Positions 44,998 to 56,987 of a stretch of 64,000 nt of DNA are shown one piece after another (within the stretch, counting starts at the first letter, position 1; each line of letters opens with the position of its first letter). The DNA is taken from contig JAGPYM010000001.1 of assembly GCA_020736575.1 (NCBI GenBank), forward strand, positions 2,604,001 through 2,668,000, read 5' to 3'. The DNA comes from Thelonectria olida (Eukaryota; Ascomycota; Sordariomycetes; Hypocreales; Nectriaceae). A program made the position numbers and the translations under genes. The notes under the pieces were generated by a model. It was not told the DNA's origin. It worked only from the letters and a program-made list of their open reading frames with translations, and ran no database searches.

Positions 44998-45458
44998 GGT
45001 GAAGATGCGAACGCGGCGCTCAATTGGGTTGGCTATTCGAGGGCTTGGGAGGGCGGAGGTGGAGGAGCGTGGTTGATGATGTATGAGATTCTCAAACTGC
45101 CTCTACGTCTTGGTTCGGTCGGAGGTATTGCCGAGGATCTTGAATTGCATCGCTTGTGATTGGCCGGCCACATTCCGATCATGGCCGTGAAGCCGGATAG
45201 TGCGGAGCGCAACAATGTTGGGCCGGAGGATTGACCGGAGATGCATGTGATTGGGCGGTGGATTCGAGATGCTCCCGTGGGTGGGATTTTTTTTGCGACG
45301 AATTCGGAGCTTGCAGCCCAGCAGCTGTCCATGGTGGATCGTGACATTTATTTGGGATTGGCCTTCATATCTTTTTTATTTCTTTCTTCCTGGCGCCTAT
45401 TGTTAGATTGCCAGTTCGGTTCCCTTCTTTTCACTCATCCGCCCCAGTCCCGATCGTC
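44998..45458. promoter_or_regulatory. Bidirectional promoter of SDH4 and mitochondrial TyrRS
   Basis: About 460 bp between two divergent genes that both encode mitochondrial proteins. A T-rich tract (TTTTTTATTTC, about 45371-45384) lies near the TyrRS start. No TATA box recognised. Confidence 0.45.
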
Positions 45459-47422
45459 ATGGCGTTCTCGGCCATCTCGAAGCTCTCGAGCTCGAGAATA
45501 GTCGTCCGCCCGCGCTGTGTTAACCCTTTGCGACCCCTTCTCGACTTCCCCCGAACCCGGAGCATCTCGACCTCATGGCTAGAAAAGACGAGGGCAGGAG
45601 AGATTCGATGGCAAAAGAGGGCCGAGAAGATCCAAAGTGGTGAACTTCCACACGTTTGGGACATTCTCCAAGAGCGTGGCTATATCAAAGATGTTGCCGG
45701 GTACGTCGTCGCGTTGCGATATAGCAGCGCTTCAACAAGGTCTGACTTTGGTTTAGCAACCCCGAAACAATCAAGGAAGTTATGCGCACCAAGCGGATAG
45801 GCGCCTACGTCGGAATTGACCCTACCGCCGACTCATTACACGTGGGGCATATTCTTCCCTTGATGCCCATGTTCCTCATGTGGTTCCATGGCCATCCCGC
45901 CGTCACCTTAATTGGTGGCTCGACCGCACGAATCGGCGACCCGACCGGCCGACTCCAGAGTCGAGATATAATTTCAAACGCGGACATTTCCAAAAACATC
46001 ACCAAGATCCATGTCCAATTGAAGAGGATCTGGGCCAACGTCGAGCATCTCAAGCGAAAGCATGGATATGAGGAGGACTGGGCCGCCAAGCACCACTTAC
46101 TCAACAACAACATGTGGCTTGGAAAGTTGACTCTCTATGATTTCGCCAAGAGGATAGCCAGGCACATTCGGATTGGCCCCATGCTGAGTCGTGATACGTA
46201 AGTTTGGCCTTGGCCTCGCCTGCAAGCTTGGCTAACAAGGAGCAGTGTCAAGCGCAAGTTAACCGAGGGAGACGGCATGTCGTTTGGAGAGTTCATGTAT
46301 CCTCTTCTTCAGGGCTGGGACTTTTGGCACATGTACAACAAACTGGGTATTCAGATGCAGATTGGCGGTTCTGACCAGTATGGCAACATTGTCGCCGGAT
46401 GTGACGCCCTCAAGATCATCCGGGAGACTGAAGAAGGCCCCCACGCTAAGATGCCTTCGGGCTGGCAGCACGACCCTCTCGGTTTTACGGTGCCTCTTCT
46501 AACCGACTCCTCAGGTGCCAAGTTTGGCAAGAGTGCAGGCAATGCTGTCTGGTTGGACGAGTTCAAGACGTCGCCTTTTGATCTGTACGGTTTCTTCATG
46601 CGACGAACAGACGACGAAATCGAGGGCCTATTGAAGATGTTCACCTTTATGTCTCTTGAGAGTATCCAAAAGACCATGCTAGAGCACCGAGATGACCCCT
46701 CCAAAAGGGTTGCTCAACACGCTCTTGCGTTCGAAGTCGTATCGCTTATCCATGGTTCCCAGAAGGCACTCGAGGAAGCACAGCAGCATGAGTTCCGATT
46801 CGGCGGCAAGCTTCCCAACGTCATCAAGGAGCCTACTGAGGCCTCGGGCATTGTTACGCCCAACAACGCACCGCGAAGTGACATCAAGCTGCCCCGCTCC
46901 ATCATGACCAAATCCCCCGCCAAGATCCTGCACGCCGCCGGTCTTGCCAACAGTAGCAGCGAAGGCCAACGCCTCGTCGTCCAACAAGGTGCCTATATTG
47001 CCGCGCAGCCAGGCAAGCCCCGTGGCCTCGTTCCTGGCAACCTTTCGTGGACCCCGATGAAGGCGTGGTTCCCTGAAGAGACTTCAAGATACCTTATTGA
47101 CGACCGGATGCTCATTCTCCGAAAGGGCAAGCACAACATTCGCATCGTTGAGCTCATTAGCGATGAGGAGTGGAAAGCCAGTGGCAAGATCTACCCGGGG
47201 CAGCCCTTCACTGGAGTCGTGCGTCGCTTGAAGGATGAGCTCAGGAGGGAGGCCGAGGAGAAGGGAGAGTTGCTCACTGACGGGCAAGTCGTCAATATTT
47301 TGAATGAGAGAGAGGCCGACTCGTCGCCCAAGGTAGCCAACAACCCAGATATCGAGCTGCCTAGCAAGAAGGAAGTTCGGCAGCGGGCTCAGGGCAAGGG
47401 CCGCAAGTTCACAAAGGGGTGA
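45459..47422 (+). CDS. cyt-18: Mitochondrial tyrosyl-tRNA synthetase (CYT-18 type)
   Basis: Charges mitochondrial tRNA-Tyr; in Pezizomycotina the orthologue CYT-18 also folds group I introns. Model: exons 45459-45700, 45757-46197 and 46246-47422 (introns 56 and 48 nt), 619 residues, close to Neurospora CYT-18. An Arg-rich presequence is followed by an N-terminal helical extension ([20 protein letters not shown]), the part that in CYT-18 contributes to RNA splicing. The class I HIGH motif appears as HVGH (about residue 109) in [15 protein letters not shown], and the KMSKS motif as KFGKS (about 319). The C-terminal S4-like RNA-binding region ([18 protein letters not shown]) is intact. Start: ATG at 45459; the frame is open further upstream without an ATG. 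Splicing activity here is inference from orthology. Confidence 0.92.
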
Positions 47423-47567
47423 GCGGGTCGAAGTCGGATGATTATCAGCTCGATGGACCTGTGTAAAAACATGCTGTACATTACTGTATTCTGGATGATA
47501 CCATAGACTTGATGTAGATTAAATGGTCATATGAAAGTTCGCTCCTTGCTTCTGCCCGTTCTTTTTC

Positions 47568-48916
47568 TTATTGATAGAGAACCGTCAAGTCTCCTTTAGG
47601 AACCGGAAGCGTTTTCAGCTTCTCCATAATCTCGCTTTCTGTGAGATTCTGCTCGGTGATGATCTGCTCAAAGTGGTGACAGCCGTCGATATACTTTTGC
47701 AAAGGGTCTCCTCCAGGTATGGGACGGCTCTGGCCAGATGCTAACCCAGCCAGGTACTGCTTCGAGACCACGTACTTATGAACGCGGTACAGACAGCCCT
47801 TGATAATGCCAAATTGAACGAACCTGCGAACGTCCACATACCTCAACACCTCGAATCTAGCGTCTTGGTGTCCTTTGAGCCACTCCATGATGGTACGACC
47901 CTGAACGAACGTGGACATGAGTTTGATGAGATGATAATTGCTGACTCGCCCACGGCCGTGTGAGACGTAGGCTGCACATTCATCGACCATGCCGTCGAGA
48001 TTACGAATGAAATCGTGAATACCTGGTCTGAGGGCATAACAAGCTCCAAAGAAGAAGATATCGAGGAGTAAGATTGTGTCGTAGTAAAGAAGGTGGCGGA
48101 GGGCAGTCTTGGCAAGGTCTAAAGATACGTTTGCTGCGTGTGCTATTCGACGGACGTCGGAGACACCGTCGATGTGGGCAATGACCTTTTGAAGGGTGAG
48201 ATCCCAGGTCGGATCGACAATGTCAGTGAGTTTTGTCTTGGCGACCGGGACATGCCAACCTTTGACAACCGGGGGTTGAGGATGATGTGGGAAGAGCTTC
48301 ATGTTGATAGTATTGGCTTCATCTGTTATACCGCATTAGGAGATTTCCAGGTCTCCAGTAAGAGTTGAGGATTGACTCACCAACTGGAATCATGCACTCT
48401 CCATAGTTGTCCAAGTCCTCTTTGACAATCTGCAGCAAACTATCGATGGGCCGCCTCCCACCACCTCCATCACGCCGGCCCTCGTTTTGGCTTAGGTACT
48501 CGTTCTGCTTCTCCATCTCGGAAAAGGTGGAGGCGAGGCGGCGCACGACACGTTCGTAGGGGACTTGATCTTCATCGGCGTCGAGGATGAGGCCGAAGTT
48601 GAAGATGAACTCATTCCGAAGGTACTTGGTGTGGGGTATCACGACAGGATAGCCCAAGACTGTATACTTGCCATCTGGGGTGTTGATAGTAAGATAGCGG
48701 TTACAAAACGCTTGTCTGGGGATGATGTACTCCTGAAGAACGTCAAAGTCTATCAGAGGAGCTTTCGTTGAGTTTTCAACTGGCGTGATGCAGCCGGCGG
48801 GAGACTGAGCGACAATTTTGGGGCCTGATAAACGTGTGAGTATCATTGGGCTATTTCGGTTTGGAAGACTCACCCTCTTGGGGAAAGAAACGTGCGTAAA
48901 AGATGCCTTGTATCAT
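47568..48916 (-). CDS. npr2: Nitrogen permease regulator 2 (Npr2/NPRL2, GATOR1/SEACIT subunit)
   Basis: Subunit of the Npr2-Npr3-Iml1 GAP complex that inhibits TORC1 at the vacuole on amino-acid or nitrogen limitation. Model: exon 1 48916-48874 (MIQGIFYARFFPQEG), intron 48873-48825 (49 nt), exon 2 48824-48381, intron 48380-48323 (58 nt), exon 3 48322-47568; 413 residues. The longin-like N-terminus (FARFFP, GPKIVAQSPAGCI, then EYIIPRQAFCNR and the YPVVIP strand) and the C-terminal winged-helix region with FARNIRDLDG-like sequence (IRNLDGMVDECAAYV) match the family. Without exon 1 the ORF would start at a false Met in the intron, so the three-exon model is preferred. Divergent from dsk2 across about 1.3 kb. 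Confidence 0.92.
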
Positions 48917-50201
48917 GGCTGAGGCGGGTTGATATGGCGGTTCTTCCAAGCACGTCCTGATTCCGAGCAATCATGAGCAGGCAAATCAGAGAGGTAATCT
49001 TGCACGTGGAAAGAGCTGTATTCAGCACATCACGGGGGGTGTTCCATCAGGTGTCGTCTTTCCAATGTGTACCTATTGAGACGAAGGGCAGACTGCTTCA
49101 AACTCCGTTGTCGAGATGGTCGAATCAACGTTGACGTTGACGTTGATAGAGGGGTGAGCTGAGGTGTCTACAAGGACCCACCCAGACATACCTACTGGAG
49201 CAAATCGGGGATGGAAGGTGCCATGCAGAAATGCAAGTCAGGCAGGTACCCTATTTAGACTACGGCGGCTGCGGCTTCCCTTCCTACCTAGGTACCTAGG
49301 TAGGCCACCAATCGCACGGCTGGAAAGGGAGCGATAGTTTCATTGGCAGAAGGAGCCCAGGTTAAGTCCTATTATTTTGGCCAAAAATATGGCTTGTTTG
49401 CGACGTCGGATAAGCTGGAGCCGCTGTCAACGGACATAGAAAGGCAAGGTACGTTCGGTACCTAGTCTGTGCGCTGGCTTGACTCCGACGGGGCAATCGA
49501 TCCATCCGAGATTGGCATGTCGAGCTCGCTGTTAACAAGCTGGAGGAAGAACGTTGTCCGTTGTGAGATCTGGCGACAGAAGATGGTGGATGATGATGGA
49601 AGTGGGACAAGTCACTGCCAGTGAGAGTGATTACCTTACTTGCTTGAAGAATACAGGGGTTATGAGCGCCCTCTGTTTGTTCCGGGATATTTACATACTA
49701 AATTCGTCCATATAATAGTTTATAAACCCAAGAGACCTGCCCTTCCCGCATTCCAATTTTCCTTTTAAATACCAATATTTCCCCTCGCGCATAAGAAAAC
49801 GGTGCAGGGCAGGTGCCATCCATTGGCGAAACCAGGACAGCGTCATTGGAGCGTCGCAGTTGCCCCACGTCACTTCCACAGGCCACTAACCAAGCAGTGA
49901 CCACCGACCATCGCAGTCCCTCCGTTCCGTTGCTTCGCCGCATCGTCTCCTCCATCAGAGCCGTAGTCACCTTATTCAACTGCATCTTGTGCCGCCTCGC
50001 CATCGTCTGCACACTTGAACCCCGTTCTTCCCCAAACTACATTTCTTACAGTTGTCATACTCGACCTCCTCCTGATCTCCGATCTCTTCAGCAGGCTCTC
50101 TCGCCTGCTCCCTCCCACTTCCACTTTCTCGCGCTGCCCACTTCTCCTACTTCAGCTGCGCACCACCTCGACCCTCAGCTTCTCTCCGCCCGCTCCCCGC
50201 C
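48917..50201. promoter_or_regulatory. Large divergent region between npr2 and dsk2
   Basis: About 1.3 kb without a gene. A CACGTG E-box lies at 49013-49018, about 95 bp upstream of the npr2 start. A GTTGACGTTGACGTTGA-type tandem occurs at about 49126-49145. A 22-bp perfect palindrome is at 49283-49304. The 150 bp before dsk2 is CT-rich. Confidence 0.5.
49283..49304. repeat. 22-bp perfect palindrome built from CCTAGGTA units
   Basis: CCTACCTAGGTACCTAGGTAGG equals its own reverse complement, with flanking bases no longer matching. The unit TACCTAGG also occurs near 12895-12906. Such TACCTAGGTA strings are a recurrent intergenic motif in Sordariomycete genomes in my recollection; their function is not known to me. 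Confidence 0.9.
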
Positions 50202-51646
50202 ATGGCCGATAATGCCGAGTCGAGCGGCGACGCTCAGGTCACCTTCAAGGTGAAGACGTCGTCCGACAGCTCTCACACCATCACCATGTCAGAGGCCGCT
50301 AGTGTTCTCGACCTCAAGACAAAGCTGGCCGGCGAAGACTTCGAGAACATCCCCGTCGAGCGACAGCGTCTAATCTATTCTGGCCGCGTCATGAAGAACG
50401 ATGACGATCTTGCTACCTACAAGATCAAGCACAACAACACCATCCACATGGTCAAGAGTGCTGCCAGCAACCAGGCCCAACCCGCCTCCACCAACTCAGC
50501 CAGCTCCGCTCGTTCTACCCCGAGCAACGTCCCAAACAACATGGCGTCGGGCACTGCCAACAACCCCTTGGCAGGCCTGACCGGCGCTCGATATGCCGGA
50601 CATCAGATCAATCTTCCCGGTCTTGACATGTTTGGACCCGATGGTGGGGTAAGCACATTTCAACACTGTCCTCCTACCTGCCAGTGCTAACAGTCATGTC
50701 TCTTTAGATGGGACCGCCTATGGATGAGGAGCGCCTGCAGCGGATGATGTCCGACCCAAATGTGCAACAGTCGATGAACGAGGCCCTCAACAACCCAGAC
50801 TTTGTCAATATGCTTATCGAGTCGAATCCCATGCTTCGAAACATGCCCAATGCGCGACAGATAATTTCATCGCCGTTTATGAGACAGATGATGAGCGACC
50901 CCCAAATGATGACGCAGGCTATGAGAATGCAGAGACGTATGGCGGGTGGCGAGGGATTTCCTGCGCCTGGTGCCACTGACAGCACCCCTGAAGGAGCTGC
51001 GGCGGGTGACAACAGCGGGACCAATACCAACAATGACAGCAGCAACCAGAATGCCTTTAACCCTTTTATGTCACCATTCATGATGCCCGGTGCTGGCGCT
51101 GGTGCTGGTAACGGCCAAAACGGCCAAAACTTTATGGAAGCAGCAATGCGACAGCTTCAGGGCATGGGCATTAGCCCCTATGCGCGCAATCCCGCCGCTC
51201 AGCAAGGACAAACGACCAGCGAGACTGGCACTACCCAGACTGCATCAGGAACGACGCCTACCCAGAGCTCCGAGTCACAAGGTACAAACCAGAGTTCAGG
51301 AACGACAGCTGGCCAACAGGGCACGTCGAACGCACCTCCCGCAAACCCCTTTGCCGCACTCTTTGGTGGCGCCGGCGCCGGCGCCTTTGGGCAGAACAAC
51401 ACGATGGGCTCTGGCATGAACCCCGAGTTGTTGCAGTCCATGATGGAGTTTATGCAAAGTGGAGGCCTGCCTGGTATGAACACGGCGGCCCCGGCAGACA
51501 ACCGACCGCCAGAGGAGCGGTATGCGGAGCAGTTGCGTCAACTTAACGACATGGGATTCTACGATTTCGAGAGGAACGTTGCGGCTCTGCGACGAAGTGG
51601 AGGAAGTGTCCAAGGCGCTATTGAACACCTCTTGGGTGGGAACTAA
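50202..51646 (+). CDS. dsk2: Ubiquilin-type ubiquitin receptor Dsk2
   Basis: Shuttle factor that brings ubiquitinated proteins to the proteasome and acts in ER-associated degradation. Model: exon 1 50202-50648, intron 50649-50707 (59 nt, donor GTAAGC, acceptor TTTAG), exon 2 50708-51646; 461 residues. Domain order is UBL (about residues 12-85, VTFKVKTSSDSSHTITMSEA to NNTIHMVKS), STI1-like Met-rich helices (MMSDPNVQQSMNEALNNPDF, NPMLRNMPNARQI), a low-complexity Asn/Gln/Gly/Thr linker, and C-terminal UBA (YAEQLRQLNDMGFYDFERNV to IEHLLGGN). The MGF loop and closing LLGG of the UBA are intact. Typical length for Dsk2. Very confident. Confidence 0.96.
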
Positions 51647-52273
51647 TGGCGGCGATGATTGACGGAGAAAGGTCGAGACTCACGGCAGAGTGGTCTTGGA
51701 CTTGGACTGATGGCAAGGTGTTCCTTCGTATCAGCTCGCCAGGAGACGAGCCCAGGCAGGCTGAGTAATAGTAGTTAGTGCGGAGGTGTGATCGGATTAG
51801 GAGGCGGCATTCTGATGACGACAAGGCATACCTCGACGTGTTAGTATGGTGTTATGATATCAAGCCTCGACGACGACGTCGAAATTCAACAACTCTAGAT
51901 AAGACGCTGTGGACCGACGTGAATTCTTCTGTACAACGTGTTTCTCTGCAATCTCCACCAGCTGCGTCTTGGTGAAGGCTGATCCGGCGGCTGCCCCCAC
52001 CCCGGTGTAACACGCAGTTCACGCCTAAGTGGCGTCTTGGTCCGGGAGCGTCTGCGAGATGCCGAGGCATGTTTTTGGGGCCCCGCGATTCTAATTATGA
52101 GCGATGCCGACCCCAGAGGAACCCCAGAGACGGATGCCGACATGGCCATGAGCGGTCCAGTTGCTTTCGCCATTCATAAATCTCACCCCCCGACCTGTTT
52201 TCTCGTCGTTCTTTTCTCCTTCTCAATTCACTGTGAATAATTGATACATCTCTATACCTTCCGATATCCGATC
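51647..52273. other. Intergenic region downstream of dsk2
   Basis: About 630 bp between two genes in the same direction. It contains the dsk2 3' UTR and the promoter of the MDR reductase. Short overlapping ORFs on both strands have no features. No TATA box was recognised with certainty. Confidence 0.4.
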
Positions 52274-53546
52274 ATGCGTGGCATTGAGATCAAACAATAC
52301 GTCAAGGTTAGCACACTGCCTCCTAATCTACGGAGCTCATACGCGCCTATGTATGATGCCTCTCTCACGCAAACATACAGCTGATGCGTAATTCATAGGG
52401 CCCGAATGACCTCAAGGTCTCGGATCTGCCCGATCCTACTCCCAAAGACGGCGAGTATCTCATCCAAGTCCACGCCGCCGCCGCCAACTTCTTCGACATT
52501 CTTCAGATCCAGGGCAAATATCAAAACCAACCGCGTAAGTCCTCCACTCTTCCCCATTCTCGTCTTGGCGGACAGCAGGAATGAGTCTTGATCAACGGCT
52601 AAGATAAACTGACACGAATTGCTACAATTAGCTTTCCCGTGGGTTGCTGGCGCCGAATTCGCCGGCACCGTCATCGCTGCCCCTCGCAATGCTGCGAGCC
52701 CCAAGTTCCCGCCCGGTTCCCGCGTCTTTGGCGCTTCGCAGGGTGCGTTTGCGACGAAGCTCTGTGCAAAGGAAGAGTCTCTTCTTCCTGTACCTCCAGG
52801 GTGGTCGTTTCAGGAAGCCGCGGGGTTGTTCGTCACGGCACCGACAAGCTACGCGGCCCTTGTCGTGAGGGCCAACGTCAAGAAGGGAGACTATGTCCTG
52901 GTGCATGCTGCGGCCGGAGGAGTCGGACTTGCTGCTGTTCAGGGTAAGTTGATTCGAACGACAAACATAATTTTCCGAGGGGATATATGGCTGATGTTTG
53001 ATACCTTGTGGAATAGTCGCCAAGGCCTTTGGGGCTAGGGTCATAGCAACAGCTTCAACGCAGCGCAAACTCGACATCGCAAAGTCGTTTGGCGCAGACC
53101 ACGTCGTGTCCTACAACGACGCCAACTGGCCAGCACAAGTCAAGGCCCTGACGCCATCCTCTAAAGGTGTGGACATTGTCTACGACCCCGTTGGCCTCGT
53201 GGACGCCTCGACAAAGTGCACCGCGTGGAACGGACGGATCCTCATCGTCGGTTTCGCGGCTGGCAAGATCGAAAAGGTGGCCATGAACAAGGTGCTCCTG
53301 AAGAACATTGCTCTGGTGGGCATCCACTGGGGAGCATACACGATCAACGAGCGCGGGACCATTGGCAAAGTGTGGGAGGGCATCATGGACCTGGTCAAGC
53401 AGGGCAAGTTGCGTGGGACGGAGTACTCAGACGAGGAGTTCGCTGGCCTTGAGAGAATTGGCGATGCGTTATCAGCGCTGGGAGGCAGAGGGACTTGGGG
53501 TAAGGTTGTCATCAAGATTCCTCAGGAGGGAGAGAGCAAGTTGTAA
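52274..53546 (+). CDS. Zeta-crystallin-like NADPH:quinone oxidoreductase (MDR superfamily)
   Basis: Zinc-free medium-chain reductase transferring hydride from NADPH to quinone or enone substrates. Model: exons 52274-52306, 52399-52534, 52632-52943 and 53017-53546 (introns 92, 97 and 73 nt), 336 residues. The GroES-like half contains AAAANFFDILQIQGKYQNQPPFPWVAGAE with the N-F-x-D-I-L motif of the QOR branch; the Rossmann half has the nucleotide motif HAAAGGVGLAAVQ (about residue 150) and ATASTQRKLDIAKSFGADHVV. The structural-zinc Cys of classical alcohol dehydrogenases is missing. Ends EGESKL, not a clear peroxisomal signal. Substrate is unknown. Confidence 0.88.
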
Positions 53547-53779
53547 GAAGGCACATGCTTGTAGATATATCTGGCCAACGGATACTGGAAACGACACTAT
53601 GTGCAGTTGTTTCCCCCAAGGCACAACTGTCACACAACTGGTTGATTTAGTCATGCTAAAAGAAAGCTCGTAGCGTAAATCGTAGACGGTCTAGTCTTGT
53701 CGTCACATCGTTCAATAAATTCGCTAGTCTTCATAATCCCACTCATTCCCTGGCGCCGACGCCCAACTATCCGATTTCT

Positions 53780-56700
53780 TCAATGCTGCTGCTGCTGCTG
53801 CTGTTGCACGGCACTCGCCATGGCCTGGAACCTGGCAATCAAGTCGGTGTCGACGTTGACTGCCCACTGCTTCTCAAACACATCTTCTCCTCCAGTCTTG
53901 GCAATCAGGTCCTGGAGACGCATCTTGACAAACTCGAATGAATGGACGGTGTGAACTGGGTCCTTGGCCTGCACCTGCCGTTCCACTACCATCTTCGGGG
54001 TATCATACTCAGTCGCCTCCATTTCTGTGGCGCCCCAGATCAGCGTGTCGGTACCGTTGGCCACACCGTCCTGCAACTCTGCAATGACATTGGTCCACAT
54101 GTCAAAGTATTCTTGAAGTTTTTTTAATACAAGCTCTTGCATGGGAGAGGACACCTCCAGCAAGCGGGTAAGGCCAAGAAGAAACAGCTTCTGTCGCTCG
54201 ATGTGATCCATGCTGGAGAGATGAGAGAACCACTCGGCAGACAACCAATCCCAGACCTGCTCAAGGGAACCAAAGTTGGTGAGCATTTGCACAAAAAGAG
54301 TCGGTTCTGCCAGTGCTAATCGTGCAAGGACTGCAAGATAATCGCCTTCAGTAACCGTATTGAGCTTGCTGACTTTCCTGTTGGGACCAGTTGTTTGGTG
54401 TGCTTCCCAAGCATTATGAAGATTTTCCAAAACTTTGTTCATGAAGCCAATTTCAACCATGTCCTGGACAATCACTGACACTCCAGCAGAGCCTCCCAGT
54501 TCCACAGCAGAACGGATGAGGTACTCGATGCATATTGTGGACGTCCTCACAAGCTCCCGGCTGGTTGAATCGAGAGCACCTGCCAGTGCTGTAAGAGTAG
54601 GACGCCGTAATCTGTCTTCTAGCATCGAGCTAGGGGCAATTAGGATGTAAGCCTCGACGACGGTTAGGGCTTGCGTTGCCGTTTCCGTTTGGTATTCGAG
54701 TAACGGCAGGGCAAGTTCGGCAAGGTTGGTTACCTCGAGAGTAAGAGGAGGATTACTCTGCATCAGAATGGCATTCCACAACTCCAAGGACTCGTCAATG
54801 AGGTGGACATGGAGGTCCGACCCTTGACGTGCCGCTTCGGCCAAAAGGGGTACCATAAGGTGCTGATAGCGTTGGGAGTTACCTTCCATGCTCATAACGA
54901 GGGCGGCAAAGATGGCAATGACGGCCTGTTTGATCATATACTCCTCGGTGCCTGAGTTCTCCCAGACTGGAGGAAGGCTAGACATGAGCTGATCACCAAA
55001 TTGAGAGACTTGTGACTCCATTCGTGTTACGATAATTCTGATCGATTCCAGAATAGCAAGTTTTGCCTCATCAACGTCAACGTTCTGTATCAAGTTGATA
55101 AGTTGGGTAAGAGTGTTGCTTGCATAGGGCAAGAAGCCCTCAATGCTAAAATCAAGCTCATCGGCAACCCAACGTAGTTGCCGCGCAGCTGTAATCCTAA
55201 CAACAATATCGTTGGTTTGGTCGTCTGGATTCAGGAAGTGTTGAAAGACCTGGTAGACCAGTGGCCGGCTGACATCGGTGAGTTTGACAGGAGCCCAAGC
55301 ACTAAGCAGGATGGCAATACGGCGTCTCAATATTCTGTAAAGCCCTCCCTGCTGCTGTGCATCGTTGATAATGGTGGAAGAAAGAATGGCATCGAAATCA
55401 AAGACATTGCAGACGTGAGCAGCCGCAAGACCCAGAGCCGTATACACAGCTTCCTTGGTCGCGATATCGGCTTGGTCAGACTGAGCAGTCTGGAAGTATG
55501 ACAATAAAGGGGGGATCAAGAGGTCTTTGAAGTTTGTGAGAAGGTCAAGAAACAACTTCTCGGCACATGGGCGTACCTCCCATTCGTAAGCGTTTCCTTC
55601 ACTCTGTTCTTGTTGCTCCCACTCTTCTGGATCCTCTTCCCAAGCCTCCAAATCTGCTTTTCGGAACACGAAGAGATGGGTGATGATGGAGTTGACAATC
55701 TGAATGACGAGGTCGGGCTCGAACAACTGTGTCTTGATGAGTTCCTTGGCTTGATCTTGTTCTGCTTTCGTTTCTGGGCTCCGGTACTTGAAAGACTGCA
55801 CAGGCTGGAAAGCGATCCTGACACAGGCTCGGAGAAGGAGAAGACCTTTCAGCGCAAGCCTCTCCAGTAGAGGGCCTTCAACCTTTGATTTTGCGGTACC
55901 TGCTTCCCCTGAGCCTTGTCGAATGCCACCGGACTTGTCGAAGACTTCAGCAAATTTGGCCACAAGATCCCAATATGCATGAACCAAGGCAAGAGAATTG
56001 GGAAGAACGGCGAAGCTGGCAGGGTGGTTATCCGATATATCGTTGTGAAGTTTGGCAAATTGCAACAGGTGTTTGCCCACGACCTCCTGGTATGGAGCTG
56101 GCACTGTTGAATCGTGGCTGACAAAATTGAGAAGCTGCCCGAACTGATTTTGCGACATGGTCCAAAACTGCTCTACAGTCTTGTCTGCATGCGGCTTCTC
56201 ATAACCCATTGTGACTAGTCGACGAAGGATTTTGAGGGCAAGCAGACTATTCAGCATGGCCATGTCTGCTTCATCACGGTTTCCTTGTTCTCCATTTAGG
56301 AATGCCACCCAAGCTGTGGACTTTTCGGCGTAAAGTTCGCCGAGAACATGGACGATCTCGGGAGTAACAGACTGCAAAGCGGTCTGGGACGAGCGTAACC
56401 TTGCCGTTCCGAGTTCCTTGACTACTCGGAGTAGGATCTGCAAGACACCCTGAAGATGCCTGGGGTGGCCCTGTCGAGAAGAACGGAGCAATTCGATGAG
56501 GTTTCCCAAGGCGTCGGGCCATTCTTTCGGATAGTCAATTCTAATGACCTTGGCCACCACTAGAGCATTATGCAAGCCCAAGTTGGACTCCTCCTCGTCG
56601 ATGGTTCCCTGAAATAGTCGTTGACGGATCACAGCCTTTTCGTCTGGCTTTATGCTGTTCTTGACAGACGCATAAAGGCGCCAATATCGATCGATTCCGT

Positions 56701-56987
56701 TCTTGAGTTGGATGACCGCGAGAAAGCGGATGTCAACGGGGAGAGACTTATCGAGGTAGATAGCCTGCGGGTATGTCAGCACGCTGAGCCAAGACAGTCT
56801 GCTCAAAGAACGGCGAACTAGCCTGCAGGGAAGAATAGTAGCCTGGATGGAGTTCCCAAGTGGTGAGCTGCTGACCAGCCGTCTGTCGCTGGGCAAAGTC
56901 GGAGGAAGTGGCGGACTGGAGAGCCTGAGCGAGCGACTGCAGCGTCAGCGGGTTCGCCTCGCCGGGAACCTCGATGGCGAAGCTCAT
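53780..56987 (-). CDS. kap120: Importin-beta family receptor Kap120 (importin-11 type)
   Basis: Nuclear import receptor; yeast Kap120 carries Rpf1 and is linked to 60S biogenesis. Model: exon 1 56987-56823 (55 codons, MSFAIEVPGEANPLTLQSLA), intron 56822-56765 (58 nt), exon 2 56764-53780; 1049 residues, the family size. The join gives YYSSLQAIYLDKSLPVDIRF, aligned with the importin-beta N-terminal (Ran-binding) domain seen in Kap120, where AVIQLKNGIDRYWR follows. The remainder is HEAT repeats. The intron begins with GC rather than GT and has a CTGAC branch site and CAG acceptor; no GT donor gives this frame. The C-terminus carries a run of seven Gln coded by CAG repeats, followed by a final His. 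Kap120 is preferred over other karyopherins by the ELH..YY and IRFLAVIQLKNGIDRYW blocks. Confidence 0.85.
56765..56822 (-). other. Predicted GC-AG intron in kap120
   Basis: Minus-strand sequence reads CAG then GCTAGT at the donor and CATACCCGCAG at the acceptor, with GCTGAC about 12 nt before the end. Length 58 nt is normal for this genome. Removing it joins two conserved blocks in phase 0; reading through instead leads to a stop after 24 codons. Confidence 0.65.
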
